A DNA stretch of 37,004 nucleotides from a virus, in the IMG/VR virus record IMGVR_UViG_3300046385_000126, positions 64,001-101,004 of that record; one strand, given 5' to 3'. How positions within the stretch are numbered: position 1 is the stretch's first letter; each line of letters opens with the position of its first letter. Both the position numbers and the translations under genes were made by a program. Shown piece after piece: positions 32,350 through 37,004 of this stretch. Under the pieces are notes generated by a model that was not told the origin of the DNA, ran no database searches, and saw only the letters and a program-made list of their open reading frames with translations.

Positions 32350-34428
32350 ATGCCATTTCAAGTTAGTCCTGGCGTAAATGTATCTGAAATTGACTTAACT
32401 ACAGTTGTCCCCGCAGTGTCTACAACCGAAGGTGCCCTAGCTGGTGTGTTCCGTTGGGGTCCTGTGGAAAAGCGTACACTTGTCGATTCAGAAGCGGTTT
32501 TGGCCGCACGCTTTGGTAAGCCAACCAATTTTAACGCAGAAACATTCTTTACTGCAGCAAACTTCCTGTCATACGGGAACAAGTTGTATATCGCACGTGC
32601 TGCAAACACCACATCTGCTGATGCAAACGTTGTGGTGCGTAACGCTGTTGCTAACGTAGCAGCTATTTCCGATCTAAACGACTTCATTGTTAAGAACAGC
32701 GACGACTATCAAGTCAAGTTGGATAACGGTGATTTTGCACAAGACCTGGACGCAATGTATATTGCAAAATACCCAGGTGACCTTGGTAACTCGTTGAAGA
32801 TTTCTGTCTGTGATTCAGCAGCAGGATACTCTTCATTGGCTAACCTGGATAATGGTGGTGGTAACCTAAGCACAACGCTTGGTAACGTTAGCATCTCTGT
32901 CGGCTCTAGCAACGTCGTTGTTAACATTGCTGTCGGTAACGGTGTTATCGCTAACGCAACTACATATGCAACTGCTGTTGCTGCTGGTCTGACGGTTGGT
33001 GATTACATCGAAGTTGGTAACACAACCATCGGTAAGCAATACATGAAGGTATCTTCTGTATCTGCTGTTACAAACACATCTACTGTTGCAACATTCACAA
33101 TCGTTACATCTGATGTATACGGTCTTGCACAAGACTACACAACAACTGCTGGCTTCACGCGTAAGTGGGAATACTTCAACAATGTTGATAAAGCTCCAGG
33201 CACTTCTGCATACCAAACCAGCTTTGGTAACGCATCTGCTGTTGATGAGTTGCACGTTGTTGTAGCAGATCAAGACGGTGCTTTCACTGGTACACCAGGC
33301 ACAATTTTGGAAATCTACCAAGGTTTGTCTCGCGCAACCAATGCTAAGACACAAGATGGTGCTACTAATTACTACCGTGATGTTGTTAACCAATCATCCA
33401 ATTACATTTGGCACGCTAACCCACGCAGCGGTGCAACAAGCACAACTGCAGCTAGCCTGACAAGTGCATCAACAACCGCTCCATTGACGCTATCTTTCCA
33501 AGGTGGTACAGATGGTGCTGATGAAAACAACGCTGCTTTGGGTAACATCCTTGGTGCATACGACCTGTTCGCATCTGCAGAAGATGTTGATGTGTCGTTG
33601 GTTCTAACCGGTGTATCACGTGGTGGTACAAATGGTGAACAGATTGCAAACTACCTAATCGATAACGTTGCTGAAAAGCGTAAAGATTGCGTCGTATTTG
33701 TTTCACCACAAAAAGCTGACGTTGTTAACAATGCTGGTGATGAGGCTAATGATGTTGTTACTTTCCGTAACAGCCTACGTAGCACTTCTTACGCAGTAAT
33801 GGATTCTGGTTACAAGTACCAGTATGACAAGTACAACGACCTGTACCGTTGGGTTCCTCTGAACGGCGACACAGCTGGTCTGTGCGTACGTACTGATGAC
33901 CAACGTGATTCATGGTGGTCTCCAGCTGGTTTCAACCGCGGTCAAATTAAGAACATCGTCAAGCTGGCGTTTAACCCACGTCAAGCTGACCGTGATGTTC
34001 TGTACAAGGCAGGCGTTAACCCAGTTGTTACGTTCCCAGGTCAAGGTACTGTTCTTTACGGTGACAAGACTCTGTTGGCAAAGCCAAGCGCTTTTGATCG
34101 TATCAACGTACGTCGTTTGTTCATTACCTTGGAAAAGGCAATTGCAACAGCTACTAAGTTTACACTGTTTGAATTCAACGACGACTTCACACGTGCTCAG
34201 TTCCGCAACTTGGTTGAACCGTTCCTGCGTGATGTTCAAGGTCGCCGCGGCATCTATGACTTCAAGGTTGTTTGCGATACAACAAACAACACAGGCGAAG
34301 TTATCGATGGTAACAGATTCGTTGGTGACATCTATATTAAACCAGCTAAGAGCATCAACTTCATTCAATTGAACTTTGTTGCTGTTAGAACGGGTGTTGA
34401 GTTCTCCGAAGTTGTCGGTCAGTTTTAA
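32350..34428 (+). CDS. gp18: Tail sheath protein, T4 gp18-like
   Basis: 692 aa (T4 gp18 is 659). The N-terminus SPGVNVSEIDLTTVVPAV is the sheath signature, followed by GALAGVFRWGPVEKRTLVDS and FFTAANFLSYGNKLYIARAA. The C-terminal conserved domain holds WWSPAGFNRGQIKNIVKLAF, then FPGQGTVLYGDKTL, FDRINVRRLFITLEKAI and a final GVEFSEVVGQF. The middle (~150-400) is the variable protruding domain, here Ala/Thr/Asn-rich. The protein forms the contractile outer tail tube. It has its own late promoter and a strong ribosome binding site, in keeping with a very abundant product. Confidence 0.97.
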   Translation: MPFQVSPGVNVSEIDLTTVVPAVSTTEGALAGVFRWGPVEKRTLVDSEAVLAARFGKPTNFNAETFFTAANFLSYGNKLYIARAANTTSADANVVVRNAVANVAAISDLNDFIVKNSDDYQVKLDNGDFAQDLDAMYIAKYPGDLGNSLKISVCDSAAGYSSLANLDNGGGNLSTTLGNVSISVGSSNVVVNIAVGNGVIANATTYATAVAAGLTVGDYIEVGNTTIGKQYMKVSSVSAVTNTSTVATFTIVTSDVYGLAQDYTTTAGFTRKWEYFNNVDKAPGTSAYQTSFGNASAVDELHVVVADQDGAFTGTPGTILEIYQGLSRATNAKTQDGATNYYRDVVNQSSNYIWHANPRSGATSTTAASLTSASTTAPLTLSFQGGTDGADENNAALGNILGAYDLFASAEDVDVSLVLTGVSRGGTNGEQIANYLIDNVAEKRKDCVVFVSPQKADVVNNAGDEANDVVTFRNSLRSTSYAVMDSGYKYQYDKYNDLYRWVPLNGDTAGLCVRTDDQRDSWWSPAGFNRGQIKNIVKLAFNPRQADRDVLYKAGVNPVVTFPGQGTVLYGDKTLLAKPSAFDRINVRRLFITLEKAIATATKFTLFEFNDDFTRAQFRNLVEPFLRDVQGRRGIYDFKVVCDTTNNTGEVIDGNRFVGDIYIKPAKSINFIQLNFVAVRTGVEFSEVVGQF

Positions 34429-34429
34429 T

Positions 34430-34437
34430 AATAAATA
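34430..34437 (+). promoter_or_regulatory. Possible weak late promoter AATAAATA for the tail tube gene
   Basis: AATAAATA matches 7 of 8 bases of TATAAATA, directly after the sheath stop (34426-34428) and 19 bases before the tube ATG. It may give extra tube transcripts, or it may be simple AT-rich spacer. Confidence 0.4.
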
Positions 34438-34456
34438 AAAGACAAGGAGAACAAAC

Positions 34457-35008
34457 ATGGCGTTTAATGTAAACGAGATTAGAAGTCAATTAGCGCTGGG
34501 GGGAGCACGCGGCTCCCTTTTCCAGGTTACTTTTTCTAACCCTGCAAACAGCATTGCTGATATTAAAGTACCTTTCATGGTACGTTCAGCACAGATCCCA
34601 GAATCATCTCTTGGCCTGATTGAAGTTCCATACTTCGGTCGTAAGGTTAAGTTGGCTGGTGATCGTACTTTCGGCGATTGGACAGTCACAGTTATTAACG
34701 ACGAAGACTTCCTGATCCGCAATGCAATGGAAGAATGGTCTAGCAAGATCAATTCGAACCAAACAAACCTACGTGCGTTTGGCTCAGCTTCACCTCTACT
34801 ATATAAGTCAACGGCAGAAGTAACTCAGTTCTCAAAGACTGGTGTGCCAATCCGCTCTTATAAATTTAATGGCATTTTCCCGACAAACATCTCATCGATT
34901 GATTTGAACTGGGGTGATACGGATTCTATTGAAGAATTCCAAGTCACCTTCCAATACGATTGGTGGGAGGTAAGTGGTGGCGTCACCGGCAACGGCGGCG
35001 GAGCTTAA
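34457..35008 (+). CDS. gp19: Tail tube protein, T4 gp19-like
   Basis: 183 aa (T4 gp19 is 163). Family landmarks are EIRSQLALGGARGSLFQVTF at the start, FMVRSAQIPESSLGLIEVPYFGRKVKLAGDRTFGDWTVTV (a tube-protein beta core split by the P-x-x-G loop), FLIRNAMEEWSSKIN, YKFNGIFPTNISSIDLNW and EEFQVTFQYDWWEV. It polymerises into the rigid inner tube inside the sheath. A strong AAGGAG Shine-Dalgarno lies ~7 bases before the start. The C-terminal GGVTGNGGG extension is Gly-rich. A terminator follows. Confidence 0.97.
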   Translation: MAFNVNEIRSQLALGGARGSLFQVTFSNPANSIADIKVPFMVRSAQIPESSLGLIEVPYFGRKVKLAGDRTFGDWTVTVINDEDFLIRNAMEEWSSKINSNQTNLRAFGSASPLLYKSTAEVTQFSKTGVPIRSYKFNGIFPTNISSIDLNWGDTDSIEEFQVTFQYDWWEVSGGVTGNGGGA

Positions 35009-35015
35009 TAAGAAC

Positions 35016-35041
35016 GAGCGACAATAGTCGCTCTTCTCTTT
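35016..35041 (+). terminator. Intrinsic terminator between tail tube and portal genes
   Basis: A 7-bp stem GAGCGAC/GTCGCTC with an AATA loop is followed by TTCTCTTT. It lies 8 bases after the tube stop. The T tract is interrupted by C, so it may be only partial. This would leave abundant tube mRNA and a lower level of portal mRNA. No exact late promoter is seen between it and the portal ATG at 35072. Confidence 0.75.
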
Positions 35042-35071
35042 ACTGAGTACGGGAATTAAAAGGACTACACA

Positions 35072-36643
35072 ATGAATCTATTTGGCTTCGAAATCCTCCG
35101 CAAGGTGGATCGCCAGACCGAAGAAAAAAATCAACCCACATTTGCGCCCGAGGTCACTGACGACGGTGCTCTTATGGTTGCAGCTGGTGGTGTATACGGA
35201 ACATACATTGACCTACAAGGCGCTGCTCGCACAGAGGCAGAGCTAGTCACTAAGTACCGTGAAATGGCAGGCCACCCAGAGGTGGAAAATGCTGTTGATG
35301 ATATTGTCAATGAGGCTATTGTCGTTGAAGACAATAAGAAGATCGTTGATATCAACTTAGACAACACAAAATTTTCATCGAATATCAAGAAACTGATTCA
35401 GGATGAGTATGATCGTGTCCTGACTTTGCTCGAGTTTGATAAAATGGCTTTCGAGCTGTTTAGACGTTGGTACATCGACGGTCGTTTGTACTACCACGCA
35501 GTTATCGATGTCACAAAGCCCGAAGAAGGTATTAAAGAGTTGCGCTATATCGATCCACGTAAACTACGTAAAGTGCGTGAGATCTCAAAGAAGCGTGACA
35601 ACAAGAATCAAGCACTGGCTACGAAGACAGTGCAGGAATACTTCCTTTACAATGATAAAGGGTTCCAAAATAAAGCAGGTGAAGTTGGTACCAACTCTGC
35701 TGCTGCAGGTCTAAAGATTGCTGCTGATAGTATCGTTCATGTTACATCCGGTATCTTGGATCCGAACAATACAATTGTTCTTTCACACCTCCACAAAGCA
35801 ATCAAGCCTCTCAACCAATTGAGAGCTCTTGAAGATGCTACAATCATTTACCGCATTTCCCGCGCGCCAGAACGCCGTATCTTCTACATCGACGTAGGTA
35901 ACCTACCAAAGATGAAGGCCGAGCAGTATATGCGTGATATGATGCAACGACACAAGAATAAAGTTGTGTACGATGCATCGACTGGTGAGATCCGTGACGA
36001 TCGCAAGTTTATGACAATGCTTGAAGATTACTGGTTGCCACGTCGTGAAGGTGGCCGTGGCACGGAAATTGACACATTACCAGCAGGTCAGAACCTTGGC
36101 GAGCTGTCAGATGTTGAGTACTTCCAAAAGAATATGTACAAATCTTTGAACGTCCCTTCTTCACGTCTGGACTCAGAGAGCACATTTAACTTTGGTGATG
36201 ATCAATCTCTTTCACGTGATGAAGTTAAGTTCAGCAAATTCGTTGATCGCTTGAAGATGCGTTTTAACCAATTGTTCCTTGACACAGTCAAGAAGCAGGT
36301 TGTGTTGAAAAAGGTTATGTCGGTTGAAGAGTGGGAAGAACAGCAAACAGCTATTACTTTTGACTACGCAAAAGACAACTACTTCTCACAGCAAAAAGAA
36401 ATTGCAATCCTTAAAGAGCGTATGTCTATTATGCCAATGGTAGATCCATACGTTGGTCGCTATTACTCACACGAGTGGGTTCGTAAGAACATTCTACAGC
36501 AGACTGACAAAGAGATCAAAGAGATTGACAAGCAGACACAAGAAGAGATGAAGGATCCACTATATCAGATGAATATGGGCCCTGATGAAAATTCTAACGA
36601 GCCGCCTGCTCCTGTTGTACCAACAACAAAAGCGCCGGTTTGA
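35072..36643 (+). CDS. gp20: Portal vertex protein, T4 gp20-like
   Basis: 523 aa (T4 gp20 is 524). Landmarks are MNLFGFEILRKVDR at the start, the REMAGHPEVENAVDDIVNEA helix (~69-88), FRRWYIDGRLYYHAVID, KELRYIDPRKLRKVREI, ALEDATIIYRISRAPERRIFYIDVGNLPK (~270-298), KFMTMLEDYWLPRREGGRGTEIDTLP and LNVPSSRLDSE. It forms the dodecameric DNA-entry ring at one capsid vertex, the assembly start of the prohead and docking site for gp17. The ATG has AAAGGA about ten bases upstream. Confidence 0.97.
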   Translation: MNLFGFEILRKVDRQTEEKNQPTFAPEVTDDGALMVAAGGVYGTYIDLQGAARTEAELVTKYREMAGHPEVENAVDDIVNEAIVVEDNKKIVDINLDNTKFSSNIKKLIQDEYDRVLTLLEFDKMAFELFRRWYIDGRLYYHAVIDVTKPEEGIKELRYIDPRKLRKVREISKKRDNKNQALATKTVQEYFLYNDKGFQNKAGEVGTNSAAAGLKIAADSIVHVTSGILDPNNTIVLSHLHKAIKPLNQLRALEDATIIYRISRAPERRIFYIDVGNLPKMKAEQYMRDMMQRHKNKVVYDASTGEIRDDRKFMTMLEDYWLPRREGGRGTEIDTLPAGQNLGELSDVEYFQKNMYKSLNVPSSRLDSESTFNFGDDQSLSRDEVKFSKFVDRLKMRFNQLFLDTVKKQVVLKKVMSVEEWEEQQTAITFDYAKDNYFSQQKEIAILKERMSIMPMVDPYVGRYYSHEWVRKNILQQTDKEIKEIDKQTQEEMKDPLYQMNMGPDENSNEPPAPVVPTTKAPV

Positions 36644-36648
36644 AAAAA

Positions 36649-36656
36649 ACTAAATA
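36649..36656 (+). promoter_or_regulatory. Degenerate late-promoter-like element ACTAAATA
   Basis: It matches 6 of 8 bases of TATAAATA, 13 bases before the gp67-like ATG. Weak; it could be chance. Confidence 0.2.
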
Positions 36657-36669
36657 ATTGGAGAAAAAC

Positions 36670-36906
36670 ATGAGTGAAAACACATTTACCATCGCAGATA
36701 TGATCAGAGCAGCTCGAGACGAAAGTCCGAGTGAATTCCAAGCAGCTTTCAATCAGCTAGTTGTGGACAGAGTTGCAGACGTTGTTGATGCAGAGCGCAT
36801 CACCGTAGCACAAACATATTTCGGTGATGTGGCACAGGATGATACTCAACCACAAAACGCAGACATAGAGGACGCAACCGATGAAAACGCTGAAACAAGT
36901 AATTGA
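36670..36906 (+). CDS. gp67: Prohead core protein, T4 gp67-like
   Basis: 78 aa from the ATG at 36670, with GGAG ~8 bases upstream; the in-frame TTG at 36658 is rejected. T4 gp67 is 80 aa, lies directly after gene 20 and has a short helix followed by a strongly acidic tail. This protein shows the same layout: IADMIRAARDESPSEFQAAF and VADVVDAERITVAQTYFGD, then an acidic tail DDTQPQNADIEDATDENAE. The similarity to T4 (LIEAIKSNDLVAARKLFAEA, EEKIAIARNFL, acidic tail) supports the assignment. gp67 is part of the internal scaffold core that shapes the prohead. It overlaps the next gene by 26 bases. Confidence 0.75.
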   Translation: MSENTFTIADMIRAARDESPSEFQAAFNQLVVDRVADVVDAERITVAQTYFGDVAQDDTQPQNADIEDATDENAETSN

Positions 36907-37004
36907 AGCAAAGAAGGCTGAGGTGCCTGCACCTACAGCTCCCATCGAGCCTGATTCAGTAACTTCGTACGTTCCTAAGACGAAGGATGAAAAACGCTTC
37001 ATGG
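36881..37004 (+). CDS. Partial gene, possible second prohead-core or small T4-like protein
   Basis: An open frame from the ATG at 36881 runs to the window end (41 codons so far): MKTLKQVIEAKKAEVPAPTA followed by a Pro/Val segment and YVPKTKDEKRFM. It overlaps the gp67-like gene by 26 bases. In T4 the gene after 67 is 68 (prohead core), so that position is suggestive. I also recall small T4-like proteins with a K-[DS]-E-x-x-F-[MV] segment here. The 3' end is missing, so the identity remains open. Confidence 0.5.
   Translation, partial: MKTLKQVIEAKKAEVPAPTAPIEPDSVTSYVPKTKDEKRFM

Noticed and set aside
33910-34458. 182-aa minus-strand open frame opposite the sheath gene
   Set aside because: It lies entirely antisense to the conserved gp18 domain and shows no protein-like motifs or ribosome binding site.

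Overview
The window is one continuous block of late virion genes from a T4-superfamily contractile-tailed phage (myovirus). The strongest evidence is the run of genes in canonical T4 order at 27.5-37 kb: gp13, gp14, gp15, gp16, gp17, gp18, gp19, gp20, gp67. T4-type late promoters (TATAAATA) occur at 23866, 27494 and 32289. The small structural proteins and fibres (N-terminal L-x-[IV]-K-R-[ST]...GELA modules, a DUF4815-type protein, a C1q-like tip) resemble those of marine T4-like phages (cyanophage, pelagiphage and alphaproteobacterial phage relatives) more than T4 itself. The host cannot be named from this sequence. No tRNA, rRNA, CRISPR array, insertion sequence or integrase was seen, and there is no gene-free stretch above 300 bases.

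Layout. 0-11.6 kb: baseplate and tail-tip structural proteins (an 872-aa protein, a gp8-like wedge protein, a 1579-aa DUF4815-type protein ending in a Hint/intein-like domain, a 140-aa protein and a 678-aa protein). 11.6-14.1 kb: a small coiled-coil protein and two beta-repeat fibre proteins. 14.15-20.8 kb: two paralogous proteins built mainly of a four-residue aromatic-x-Gly-x repeat. The larger has about 356 tetrads kept in one register over 1430 residues. 20.8-23.9 kb: a small coiled-coil protein and a cluster of enzyme-like genes (glycosyltransferase-like, 2OG-Fe(II) oxygenase-like, a second glycosyltransferase-like gene on the minus strand, and a methyltransferase-like gene). 23.9-27.5 kb: small structural proteins and two more fibres, with a coiled-coil protein between them. 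27.5-37 kb: neck, tail terminator, packaging, sheath, tube, portal and prohead-core genes, with one uncharacterised gene between gp13 and gp14.

Almost all genes lie on the plus strand with short gaps or ATGA/TAATG overlaps, so they are probably translated as coupled late operons. The exception is the minus-strand gene at 22536-23273, which forms a divergent pair with the methyltransferase-like gene and has a plus-strand terminator inside its 3' coding end.

The most unusual system is the giant tetrapeptide-repeat protein and its smaller paralogue. Both carry related N-terminal modules and the same short C-terminal cap, and both sit just upstream of potential protein- or glycan-modifying enzymes. 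I recall similar aromatic/Gly tetrads in uncharacterised marine myovirus proteins, but I know of no described domain for them. A role as a repeat-built fibre, adhesin or decoration that may be modified after translation is an inference.
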